Shown: positions 11,880-22,559 of the stretch, in pieces
Layout: each line of letters starts with the position of its first letter
How positions within the stretch are numbered: position 1 is the stretch's first letter
Assembly: GCA_000469685.2 (NCBI GenBank)
Contig: LS997562.1
Span: forward strand, 33,687,715-33,751,714
DNA length: 64,000 bases
Reading direction: 5' to 3'
Origin: Haemonchus contortus
Lineage: Eukaryota > Nematoda > Chromadorea > Rhabditida > Trichostrongylidae
Program-made: the position numbers and the translations under genes
Notes under the pieces: generated by a model
What the model was told of the DNA's origin: nothing
The model's input: the letters and a program-made list of their open reading frames with translations, nothing else
Database searches by the model: none

Positions 11880-14800
11880 ATGGAGCCAAAATCCCTAAGA
11901 AGAGAGTACATGGACATGTCCAATGAAATGGTACTGCTTATGTGCCTGTTTTTGAACTGTTAAGACTTTGTCAAAATGAATTACTGTTGTTCCGTTGGCT
12001 AAAAGATTTGTTTCAAGATTGAAGTAATTGCTACGGATGATTTGCTTGCGGAAGCTGTGGAAGAAGTAGGTGATTTATCGGAAGACCGACAATACGTTTA
12101 CCAGTACGACAATATGGTTCATACCCAGCATGACCAGAACTTTATTTTCCAGGCTAGTATTTTCAGAGTAGTGGATTCTCCATGATTGTACTATGCTGTA
12201 TTATAATTATTGTCATCCTTGTTTTTAGCTGTACCAACCGATGGAAACAGAAAGTGGCACGTTTTTGTGTAGGATTTGTATGGAGCTTGGTGACACGATT
12301 GAATTCGAGACAAAGGCAGATTATGCCCATCATCGATACAAAGTCCATGGGTCATATAACGTATGTTTTTCATTCCCTTTTTGTCTTAATCCGAAACCTC
12401 GCGTATGCCCGTGATTGCTGCGAAGAAGAAGAAAAGAGCGGAAGCAAGTGTTTTATGAAGAAGTCCTTTTGCTTTTTGCAACAAGACAGTGCTAGAAGAG
12501 CTGTTGATTGGGATCGAAACGTCGTGTTAGTCGCTCTTACTTATGAATGAGCAGGAGTTCACAGTCATATTGGGTGTGTTCATTCTCGTGATCGTGTTCA
12601 TGCTTAAACAGCTGCGATGAAAGCAGGAATTCTTTTGTTCAGCTATATGGCTGAGTATTTTTAGTTCTACTATTCGCGTTTGAAGTATCGTCTGCTTCCG
12701 TAATCGTCTGCTTTCGTAAAGTAATTGCAAGAGCAGTCAAACGATCATAAAACTCTGAAAAACTACGTTCAATAGGAGCTTCGTAGTTGTCCACTACGAA
12801 TTACATGGTTGCAGCAACCACATCCGTTCATGCATCAAAAGTTTGACTTTTACTATCTATTGAAGTAGTTACTTTTAACCATATTTATAGAATAACCATA
12901 TATGTCCTGTCTTACACTGCCGTGAGATATATGCGTCTATGACGGTTCTGAGGAAACATCTTGTCGTGAGTCAATTAGCATATCATGGTAATTTCAGTGG
13001 CCTTGCACCACTTTTTTCAGATCGATCACAAAATGCCTATAGAGATGCATTTTCGTACATTTGCGAACATCGGAGAGTTTGAAGTAAGTCGAATGTAAAT
13101 TAAATCAATTGTCTCCTTTGAAATCAAGATATTCAGCGTTTCCGCCATTTGGTCGAAATCCTCTGCAATTGTCGATTCATGATGCATACAAAGCAGCCAC
13201 ACAATAAGCGACAGATTATGCATTGTTCGAAGAGTGAACATAAAATAATCCTGCAGTCAAGAAGGTTTGCATTTTCTTTACCTTTTTCATTCTGTATCTA
13301 GGGCTTAGTTACGCAAAAGCAGTTGTACTCAGGCACAAGCTGCCCCATGTTCGAATGATGAAGGAGGGAGCACAGTGTCCTGCTCACATCTCTTTCAGAA
13401 TCGATCCAAAGACAGGGTAAGTTGCATAGTTGCTTCTAAACTCCATCCTGAACTACATCTTCATCTTTGCCCTGGTGGAAAAGCGACGGTTGCTTTTTGT
13501 CGTAATTGGTTTCAGTCGTTTGACTAAGATTAGTTAGCCTCAGAAATCGTCAGATTGGAGACCGAAGTTCCGTTCTCTAATTACTCTAGCTCTTGAACTG
13601 TTGTGAACATAAATCTGTTGGGCTGGTTTCTTGAATGCACAACATTATCAGATAAGTTCAGTCTCCATAACGAGCTGCCCTTATAAGAAATCAAGCGGCT
13701 TTACCCTGAACCAACACTAGAGCCACGGGCGAACGGTGGTGTAGCAGGATTGTTTGAGAAAGGATCTCGCTCATGTCAACCGAGGCTCCAGATCTTCCAT
13801 CGTTATGTTGTTCCATTTCCGTTCTACGAGAGGCCCATCATCTACCTGAGTGCGCATTCAAGAATCATTGTAATCATGTCGTGGTCCAACACGTTTAACA
13901 TTCCTTCCTGTCATGTTGCTCTCTTCACTTAATCTCCTACTTCTTTTGCTCTTTCCTATGCTGATTTGCATCATTCCCCTTTGCCTTAATCCAAACTGTT
14001 CGTCGTTTTAAAAAGTTGTTAAATTTTAGTCATGTGGATGCATTTTACCAACTTTTTCACTATGGCCATGCACGAGAATACCGTGATACCAACGAGGAAG
14101 GGTTTGAACTCGATTGCGATTCCTTGGTATGTTTCTGATTTATTGGAGGGAGTACATGACGCAATCGACTTTGCTTTGCCTGGCGTGAATGTTAGGGGTT
14201 CCTTTTACTTACCCGCATCTGTTCTCACTTTTTTAGCGGTGCCGTGGAAGCCTTATATCTTTTTCTATAACTGTATTTTATTTGCTAACCCTAAATCAAT
14301 GGGCCCTACCATCAACGTATTCCACCAGTTCTGCCACTTTTTGTGTCTTGAACATTTTCATGAATCATACCCATGATAATAACTTGAGGCTGTAAGTCGG
14401 GTTGCAATACACCATCTTTTCACGGTCCTTCTAAGCTTCGACTCAGTGCCCTCACTTGGAAGTGTCAAAATCACAAATTGTTTGTCACTTCTTGTCACGA
14501 ATTATATCTACCATCGTCTTTGCTTAGTCGACTGTACCTCAAGAGCAAGGTTCCTGTCACGAGCCACACAGTTAGCAAGTGATAGGAACCTTGCTCAAGA
14601 GGCACAGTCGACTAGGACAAGTCAAACCTTGCTAGTAGGTTGAATAGGGTTCGTTGCTTTGGAAAAAATCAGAAATGTAAAGCTATAGTCTATGAGACTT
14701 CAGGATAGGTCGGAACTGACATGTAGTTAGTTGCATCTCTGTCACGTTGTTGTTTCTTATAGACTAAATTACCCCTTTATCCTTACAGCCTAATCGACCG

Positions 14801-17800
14801 ATTGATGTGGTCTTTCCTGAAGCACCCGATCATCCTGCCGATCGACCCATGCAATATGTGCAGGTGACGTGAATATCTTCGAAATTCCTTTAAGACGATC
14901 CACTCTTTGTTCTCTCCAATTGAACTTTTTTTCAGATCGATCTGCTTAATGCTGATAGCAGTGTTTATGTAAATACTATATATTCGCATATCCTGATAAT
15001 TACTGATATAAAGACTGGGTACATTTTTGCGAAGCCAATACCCGAAATTGGACCAAGGCAGTTGCTTATTCGAATCCTAACGGATATATTTTTGCAGTTT
15101 GGAGTTCCAGGCGAGTTTGCCTCATAGTTTCTGGTCAACTAGATGTAGTACGGTGGAGTTGGTGTGGTGGAAAGACAAACTATCACACACATGGCCCATG
15201 GTTCAAAAACTGTGGTCGATATCTGCCCAAGCCTTCCGTTACAGTTACTACCGATATCTCGGTGTCTAGAAGTAGTTGTCCGTTGATTCCAGTTTTACAG
15301 CTACAATTATGCAATACTCAAAATCTTGTAAACAGTTATAATCACTATCTGAAATTTCACAACGAAAGTTACAGAGGGCTTCAGCTGCAGTCATTCCGTA
15401 ACCTTGATTCGTGACGTTATCAGCGCTCTCAATGGTATATTTCGAGTGAATATGAAAGAAATTCTATACGATGTAAGTAGCCGTCTGCTGCGGTCAGTAG
15501 AATTGCATAGTATGGGTAGTTGATTGTAACCTTGCGTTAAGATCTCTTTATTTAATTAAAATTTCATTCATGTGCTGATGTATGTATTCAAGACACCTGA
15601 TTACAACGTGTTTCTCGAAACCCTCTATGACCACGCAACATTCGAGCTTCAAAGTAAACACAGATGGGTCGAAATGGTTCAGTTTACCACAATGATTCTT
15701 AACCAGTCAGGGAAAAAGTCCCCATTTGAGGTGAGAAGTGCTCATATGCCTTCTCCATAGTATTCCGTGACGGTCTCATTTCACAAAATATGTGTATTGC
15801 AGCGTATGTTCAATCGTAAACCTTATAACCTATCTGACCACAAAATTCCTCCCTGGTTGCAAGGAGAGGATATCTCTGTTGATGACGATGATGAACACGT
15901 GGATGTTGAGCGCGATGAACAGGACGAAGAAGAAATCGAGAATAGCGAGCGGTTTACGCCAGCTCCTCCAAGGTATAACGCCGGAGATAAAGTTTATGTG
16001 AGTGTAAGCTTCACTTAGGAAAAATAAACAATGAAGAAATTATAACTATAATAACGTTGAAGCCAACTGTTAGAAAATCCTCACCTGTGGAGAAGCAGTA
16101 GGCGGTAAGTCAGTCAGCACTCAGCGCTGGTAGTCACCTTCATCTTCCCAACATTTATCCTGCATCGTCGTATATACAACTGCTCCTTTAAGGTGTCCCC
16201 AATTTCTTTCATCTGACAGATTTATCGAGGTGAGCTTTATGTTGTTTAGGTTAACATCCAACCCTCCCTAGTGTCTGTTTTGTCCCTGCATTTATGATAT
16301 GAAAGTCCAGCGCTTCTTTTTTTGGGTGACTTCTAGCGCCTAGCTATACCATCATGGACGTAGTTCACTACGTCTATGATATCGATACGTAGAGAAGTCC
16401 CCCTTCAGTGAGCAGCAGCAAAATGCATGACCACTCTTATGCACCGCCGCTAATCCTATTTAGCCGCGTTAAGCCGGTCACCCCTCTCTTGATGTCATCA
16501 CGGCCACACTAATCTCAGCCGCAATTTTCATTTGCGTATCCGTTTTCCAGGTGTCAAAAGGACAATGCAGTACATACAGTTTAGCTTTTAGCGTTTATTA
16601 GAGCCTTCACTGCTAGTCCACATTACCCGCAGCGGCCACGTCGTTTCCCAGGTAGCAGAAGTCTCCATCGTTTCAATGCTCTCAATGTGGCACTGCAGGA
16701 GCGGTTCTATGCATCTAGTCCTGTACAACTTTTCATTGGAAATGTACGCAATGCTGCTCAAAAAGATCAGATCAACATCCTGCACTCTTTTTGAAGGCTT
16801 TTCTTCAACACCAATGTTTTAGTTACGTAATCTCGACACTACTCCTGGACGTGGAAATGTTCTCCCTTACTTGTACGGATATATTGGAGCGACTGATTGG
16901 GAGAATAGCCCACATTTCCCTTACCGAGTTCACTTCTCTAAAAGCAAGGTTCCTTGGCCATCCGAAAGTGGGTTGCTAGAGTCACCTATTCCACACTTTG
17001 TTTTCGCTCGAGCTTTTGTCTAGTCGAGTCTATGATTAGATGTGGGGGTCTCTCTATCCGACAGGCTGAATAATACTTTTTCTTGATTCAGGTTCCGTGA
17101 GCGCCTGGGTCAGCCCCTATGATGTTCTTCCTACCACTCACGACTTGCTGGTAATTCCAGAAGAGGGTAAGCATTTTTTTCATCGAGCAGGTAGTACTTG
17201 TGATTTTTGATCATAACTTTTGGTCGCTAACGACGTGTACGATGCTATTTGTCTGGAATCTTCCAGAACGACAAAGAGTTGCATCTGCTTTACTTTGTTC
17301 GTGTGACGGAGGAGAGTACGGCTCACCATGTCCTCTGTTTCGTAGCTACCTCTGCGGAAATGGCATGGCGAAGGCCTGTTGTTTGAACACTCGGAAACCA
17401 TGCGACTACCACATGGAATGTACAGACGGAGACGATACATATTACGTGAGTAGTTCGTTTGAAGTTGGTGACGTTCTATTAGTTTCTTTTCCGAAGCCAA
17501 GAATAGCTCAGGTTTCCGATTCTGAATATTCGATTTGGTGCAAGAAGTCTGTTGAGAAACGGGAGAAAGGAGGAAGGGAATTGGTTAATAAGCAATTGTT
17601 TATACATGACCGGCTTGCGGCTAATCCTTAGATACTCCACCTTCTTCCACCTGAGTCTTTTTAGCAATTAACGAGGAAGATGAACGATTCCTTACCTCTC
17701 CCTCAGCCTAGGCAATCGAACATTGCGATTGCGAATTTTTTCAGCGTATGGAATCGATAGCAAAGATGTTCATAGAAGGGCAGCCAAGAATGAAACAAAT

Positions 17801-19519
17801 CAGGTACCATCTTTTATCGTGGTGTAATGCCTTTGAATTGTTTATTGTTCAAGAAATTTATTCAGAGAATAAATTTAGGCGCAAAATACCATCTCTGGCT
17901 CCAGAGAATAGCAACACCACCACGGGGCGTGACGATGCAGTTGAAATGCCTGTATTAACAAGTGAGAGGCGAGTCGTCATCAAATAATGATTCCATTATT
18001 AGCATGACTTCAGTCTCGTCTATCGCCCTCACTGATAGACTGATTGTAGCAGTGTTTCTGATATTTAAGATGAGTGCAGTAGTGAGAACTTTTTATTTAG
18101 CATCCCGGTCGTGTCGACGATAGTCATTGAAAACGAGGATCGAACGTTTGTTCCAGCGCTGTCAAAAAAATCAGACCATAATGCAAGCAGTTCTAAGGTA
18201 CTTTAGCTGAAATGAAATTAAAGGATAAAGGATAAAGTTTTTGGCGTTAATCAATCCCGTCTGAGGGATGCGCCCCCGCACTCGACTTCCATTCAGAATC
18301 GTAGTGGCGTAATGAGTGCGTATGTGGCCTATACAATGAATTGCGGTGGCCAGCCGATGTACAAGTCAGTGCTTTTATCCTCCCAGACGGGTCTGGTACC
18401 AATCCACCGACCCCGGAGGGATGGAAGGCTTGGTTGGCCTAGGCGGGCATCGATCCGGGATTCGAACCCCTGACCGCGCGTGTGATATTGTCGTGTGACG
18501 CATAAACTTTATGAAATGAAATTATATGTATGAAATTTGGGAAATGGCAGCGGTGCACTGGCAAGGGGCGCACTACATCCACGCATAGCTTAGTGATCGA
18601 ATCCCGGTCCGATGCCTTCATCCACATTCAAAAGCGCAACTGCGATTCAGATTAGAGGTTAGCGGGGCTCAATTCGGGATAGACCGTTGCGGCTAAACGA
18701 CTTTATCATTCATAATATTCAATGCTCTCAATGCTCCATGTGCTTCAAAAATAGGCGGTCATACGGTTAGGGATTCAATCCTCTAGAAGAGATGCCTCAC
18801 CTGTATTCACACTGGGTGCTTTCATAGTCCCCGGGGGACTATGAAGGCAGCCACTGTCTATTTGATTAGAATGAACGTTTTTTCTTCAGCTGATGACGGC
18901 TGGTCTTTCCAAGGATCGTTCAAAAAACGTAGAGCGTTCAACAGCTAGCCCCAATGAAAAACCGCCATTACCAAAAAAGGTTCGCTTTTTCGATTTTTTT
19001 TTTGTCTTCGGGTTCGGCAGACTTGTGCAGGGTCCACCATCATTTTACTACAATAGTAATTCTTTTCAGTCAAGACGAGCTGTAGAAACTGAAGCTTCTG
19101 AACAAAAACCGCTGCAAGTTTCTCCCGACATACAACTAGAAGATGTTGGTTAACACTACATTATCTACTACGTTTATTTTACACATTACGGCTTGTTTTC
19201 CTGGGTGGTCTTGAGCGTTACGACTAATCTTTCTATCTCTCTATATAGATAACAATCTTCTAGGGAGAGAAGTTTGTCAATTTTCGTTATTGTCCCACAA
19301 AGACCACACATTTCAAACTTACAGCAATTAATCATTGTCGGACGATTGTAAGGTTATAGAAATTTTCAGTCTAGAGGATTTCTTAACAGCACTACTGAAT
19401 TAGGTAACGCTAAAAGGGTTCGTAAAACTAACTTCTTACAGGCATCGAAGTCACGGACGCGAAAGTCGGCGAGAGCAAGCAAGACGAAGGTGTTCGAGGA
19501 CTTTGTTGCAATTCCCTAG
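11880..19519 (+). CDS. intron-rich zinc-finger plus retroviral-type integrase-core gene (candidate domesticated transposon gene)
   Basis: Exons judged from splice sites and phase: 11880-11930, 12018-12152 (or 12167), 12229-12360, 13021-13083, about 13309-13416, 14030-14126, 14789-14863, 14936-15110, 15369-15472, 15593-15730, 15803-15997, 16551-16569, 17092-17166, 17267-17445, 17745-17803, 17879-17968, 18101-18197, 18890-18979, 19070-19144, 19442-19519. The product is about 600-650 residues. In order: an acidic N-terminus; a C2H2 finger (CRIC...HHRYKVH); a CPAHISF...HYGHAREY module; an integrase core (QYVQIDLL, then LIITDIKTGYIFAKP, IFLQFGVP, then HRWVEM, KKSPFERMFNRKP and YNAGDKVY); a Cys-rich segment; a basic end KSRTRKSARASK. 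The first core Asp (in QIDLL) is present and a Glu candidate sits in FLETLYD, but the second Asp after FGVP is not evident. It is probably a nuclear DNA-binding protein. Most junctions are phase-compatible; the 13.08-13.31 kb junction is unresolved, and some junctions need GC donors. Confidence 0.6.
12229..12360 (+). other. C2H2 zinc-finger exon of the integrase-like gene
   Basis: A 44-codon, phase-0 exon bounded by TTTTTAG and AAC|GTATGT. It holds a single finger: Cys-x2-Cys (FLCRIC), 17 residues, then HH and a final His five residues on (HHRYKVH). The spacing between the Cys and His pairs is longer than in classical tandem fingers. It lies N-terminal to the integrase-like core, where it could bind DNA or protein. 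Confidence 0.75.
14525..14614. repeat. perfect-arm hairpin inside an intron
   Basis: Left arm 14,525-14,560 and right arm 14,581-14,614 are near-perfect reverse complements (outer ends TAGTCGACTGT and ACAGTCGACTA, inner AGCAAGGTTCC and GGAACCTTGCT), with a loop of about 20 bp. It sits in the intron between the HYGH-module exon and the integrase exons. It is probably a small MITE-like foldback. Confidence 0.85.
14936..15110 (+). other. integrase core exon (N-terminal half of the RNase H-like fold)
   Basis: Follows TTTTTTTCAG. It codes for IDLL..., then LIITDIKTGYIFAKP, then a helix ending IFLQFGVP. This is the classic order of retroviral/Ty3-Gypsy integrase cores: catalytic Asp, central strands, helix, then FG.P before the second catalytic Asp. 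The frame meets a stop at 15,126-15,128 if read on. A GC-type donor, CCAG|GCGAGT after 15,110, gives a phase-consistent continuation at 15,369 via a weak acceptor (GAAAG). Confidence 0.7.
15142..15272 (+). repeat. partial tRNA-like SINE copy in intron
   Basis: Contains the family's head (GGTGTGGTGGAAAGACAAAC, then ACTATCACACACATGG) and a central piece matching the other copies (GATATCTGCCCAAGCCTTCC). It lies in the presumed intron after the integrase exon. The tail is missing or too diverged to see. Confidence 0.55.
17267..17445 (+). other. Cys/His-rich exon near the C-terminus of the integrase-like gene
   Basis: Acceptor ATCTTCCAG, donor TAC|GTGAGT; 59 codons plus two leading bases that complete a Glu codon from the previous exon. 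It holds eight cysteines and a histidine in about 45 residues: CSCDGG, SPCPLF, YLCGNG, KACCLN, PCDYHMEC. The pattern suggests a zinc-binding or disulfide-stabilised module not usual in integrases. The family was not recognised. Confidence 0.7.
18234..18498 (-). repeat. tRNA-like SINE family copy
   Basis: The best head of the family. On the minus strand the right end reads CACACGCGCGGTCAG followed by GGGGTTCGAATCCCGGATCG, a near-consensus Pol III B box. The left end (tail) has TTTTGGCGTTAATCAATCCC and GACTTCCATTCAGAATCG on the plus strand. It lies in an intron of the integrase-like gene and is probably tRNA-derived and Pol III-transcribed in origin. Confidence 0.8.
18540..18632 (+). repeat. 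tRNA-like fragment
   Basis: GGTGCACTGGCAAGG (A-box-like), about 30 bp, then TAGTGATCGAATCCCGGTCC (B-box-like). It resembles a tRNA-derived SINE head of the same or a related family. No body or tail could be matched, and it does not look like a functional tRNA. Confidence 0.45.
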
Positions 19520-20409
19520 TAACTATCATGGACAAATTGTATATATTATACTCATTTGCACAAAAACTGATCTCAGAGTCTGTAGTGATCCTTTAATAGA
19601 AACAGTTATCAAGTAATTCATCATTTAATGTGTTGTTGTTAATGTGCTGGATTGACTAAAGAGTGCCTTTCTTGGATTCATTTTCCAAAGTAAAAGGCTC
19701 ATTTCTGATCCATCTTCTGAATCAGTTAAGAAAATCATGAGTGGACAGAAAACCGCTTTTTTGGAAGCGGTAGTATCCATCAACATAGTGCCCGAAAAAT
19801 CGTAGTGTGATGAGCCGTCGCAAATGGAAGTGACGCATAAACAACCAAAGCAAAGTGGTGAGATTGGGTCTCATTGATTCACCCATACATAAACAAAATC
19901 TGCTTCCGTGGAGGTTTTCGGCTGCTTACCAGGGACCATGTCAGTACCTTGAAATAATGATGAGGCAAATAGCACACACTTGAGTTGGTTCATTAAGAAA
20001 GAAGAATGACATTTGTGTTGTGTGTCCACCCAACTAACTTTCTATTATTCTAACGAGAGAAAACAAAAGATTCGCACCATGGGTATAAGGAGAAAAAGCC
20101 TGCAGGTTCTCTCGAATGACTTACCACTTACGCTGCATACCACTTCCTGTAAAAATAAATTTATTACCCTACATTCAACTTTTAGGCTTTTAACTATCTC
20201 CAAAATAGTTAACGCACAATCGAAAAAGATGTGTCCTTAGACCCGCTTCGATGGGCTACAGGACAATCGTTTTCTAATAACATTGCGAAAGCATCTGAAT
20301 TCATCGGCACACTGGTTTGCGGAAGCCATTCGGTATCAAAACTAGGCGCTCTATCCAAAAGTAAAGGTCTGGCACAGGTCTTACCCGGCTGAAAAGGCAA
20401 AAATCTTAC
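19520..20409. other. downstream flank of integrase-like gene; no supported gene
   Basis: Expected to include the 3' UTR of the plus-strand integrase-like gene. No canonical AATAAA close to the stop was spotted. The left-hand part of the minus-strand exon cluster at 20.4 kb may extend into it as intron or 3' region. Confidence 0.35.
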
Positions 20410-20589
20410 CTGGCCACGACAGTGCAAATGATCGGTGAACGGATTTTGGTTCCTAGGTAAAACGAAGTCTAACGGATCAGAACCCTCAAAAATATTGCCC
20501 TTTAAAAATTGAAGGTGTTCGGGAACAGGCTGCCAACTAGGCTTCATAATAATCCAAACTCCATTTGCCGTTCCTAGCCATACTCTCCT
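20410..20589 (-). CDS. exon of unidentified minus-strand gene (VWLGTANGVW motif)
   Basis: A 60-codon, phase-0 exon on the minus strand, between a GGCAAG acceptor and a strong donor (GGCCAG|GTAAGA). It starts RRVWLGTANGVWIIMKPSWQ and ends DHLHCRGQ, with proline- and aromatic-rich sequence between. 'VWLGTANGVW' resembles a beta-propeller blade as found at the end of some scaffold and GEF proteins, but this is only a shape resemblance and the family was not identified. The rest of the gene should lie to the right (upstream), perhaps including 22.15-22.28 kb, and to the left. Confidence 0.6.
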
Positions 20590-21438
20590 CTTGCCAAAAA
20601 GGTCTCAAGGGTAGAAGTAGCATGGAATTTCTGAATGGGGAGAATAGGGTATCAATTCCCATGTAGCCGGGGAAGGGGTACTCTTCCTACTAAAGGACAA
20701 AGAAAGATAGACTGTACATAAGCTGACCATCAGATACGTTCGAGAGGTTTTATGGTGGTCGAAGGAATATAGCCTTTAACTAAGTCTTAGGAAGGGGAGA
20801 ATTACCGGGGTTGGTGAGATGACTACCGGGTGTGGTGCAGTAGGAACGAAATCGTCGCGTCGCGGCAAGAAAGACGCCGCGCGCGAAGGGATGTAGCAGA
20901 ATGCAGCAGCAAGTAAGAAATACGGGAACAAAAGAACTAACAATAGAATCACGCCATAAGTAATATTCGCATAGCAATCGAACTGCATGAAGAACGCTAG
21001 AGCAGTAATAACGGCGAAACGAACTTCGCGACAGCCGCGTGCGGCGAATCGACTACACAAAATCGTCTCTAACGCCCTAACGTAACCCCATGCAGAATGC
21101 TGGGAGCTTGGTGCTCACTGGCTTAAAACTTTAGTTTGAAAAAAACAAAACTTTGTTTCTCGGTTAGGAAACATTCCTAGGCACCATTGTGGTTTCCTCG
21201 CTAAGGCACCTCAGAAGAGCGGTACGTCCTACCACTCCTCTCCCCTCAACTACATTTTCACCAAAATGATAATGCAGAGCATACAAATCCCAAACCAACC
21301 AAACTACAACGCCTCCGCCACCGTACCCCATTTCAAGAATTGATTTTTAAACTTCGTCAATTACGGTGTGGCGTACGCGGCCTTCGCATGTAAACCATGT
21401 ATTTCACGCCTATGGCGTCTTCAAGCTTGCTTCTCTGG

Positions 21439-22557
21439 AACGCGACTAAATCTCGCCACCGGCTGCCGTTTGAATTACTTTCCCGCGCGCGGGGGTTTGA
21501 ATTAGGAACCACGTGACAGTCCTGAAGCCGGCGCCCCGTACACTACACTCGGTAGAATGGCTTGCAAAGTGTCCAAACGGTACAAAAACAAGTACGTTGT
21601 CTCCTCGACGAGCCCCATACGACCACTTGTTCGACATTGAAGTGTTTGTAGCAGGGCATAATGATCTGAAATTTGATTTCATACAATGCCGTGTGTCAAG
21701 GTAGGCAACTTTCTAGAGAACTGAAGAATGGGATTATGTTACGTGAGTTTTTCACAAAAGCATTATTAGAACAGAATCAGGTATAACATTACTTGGGTTA
21801 TTTCTGTCTTTCTCGTATTCCGAAGAAAGGAGAACTTGGTAGACTAAACGGATCTCGTTTTTCTTGCAAAATCCTCACTTTTCCATCCATTTCTGTTTTC
21901 CCTATTGAGTTAGTCTTGAAGGCTGCAACAAATAGGGTTCCTTCTTGAAGCGAACTTCACGGACACTTTTAATAATCAACCACTAAGTACTATTTGCACC
22001 TCCGCGGAGAGTCGAGCACTTGAAGAACCTGTGATCCCAATGCAACTCATCCTTTGTCATTGAAATTCACATGAATATTTTTATACAAAACGATCAAAAA
22101 TGTCTCATTTGCGGTCGATATGTGACCTTTAATATTGCCACCTACTTTCGAGGGTAGAAGAAATGAAGGATCTCCCGGAGTGTAAACTGAATCAATTACT
22201 TTATTGCGAGAAACCTCCAACTTGGATTTAGAAAGGACATTTCGAAGGCAGAGTGACATTGGAAAACAAAGGATAACCCCTACTGGCAATTGGTGCTTCA
22301 TGCAGTGAAAAGTCCCTTCTCACCTTCATTATATCCTCTTTTCATTAGAGTTCGTAACGAAGAGGTAGACTACCACCAAGCCAACTCCTCCTTACTCGGA
22401 ATATAGCCCAGAAGGTCACATAAACAACAATGTACATTTTTGCACTCGCATCGTAGGGATATAATGTGCTCTAATGACAGTCCACGAAAGTCTATTCGAA
22501 TATTCGCGCGCGGGAAAGTAATTCAAATGGCAGCCGGTGGCGAGATTTAATTGCGTT
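21439..22557. repeat. pair of 53-bp inverted repeats about 1 kb apart
   Basis: Left arm 21,439-21,491 (contains ATCTCGCCACCGGCTGCC and ends TTTCCCGCGCGCG) and right arm 22,505-22,557 (starts CGCGCGCGGGAAAG) are reverse complements with a handful of mismatches. They could be terminal or subterminal repeats of a DNA transposon of about 1.1 kb, or two copies of one short repeat in opposite orientation. No transposase was seen between them. Confidence 0.8.
22146..22282 (-). CDS. tentative exon of the same unidentified minus-strand gene
   Basis: On the minus strand a 45-codon stretch runs from ATTGCCAG to CGAAA|GTAGGT and includes LEVSRNKVIDSVYTPGDPSF. Its end phase (0) matches the start phase of the 20,410-20,589 exon, so the two could be consecutive. 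It is flanked by the inverted-repeat pair above. No family was recognised. Confidence 0.3.
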
Positions 22558-22559
22558 CG

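Noticed and set aside
16621..16979. Open frames in both orientations between integrase-like exons
   Set aside because: Protein-like in places (for example VALQERFYASS), but the phase does not fit exons on either side; treated as intron.
20776..21060. Minus-strand frame with a hydrophobic segment that could be membrane-spanning
   Set aside because: No homology recognised, overlapping open frame in another phase, and no donor or acceptor; likely chance.
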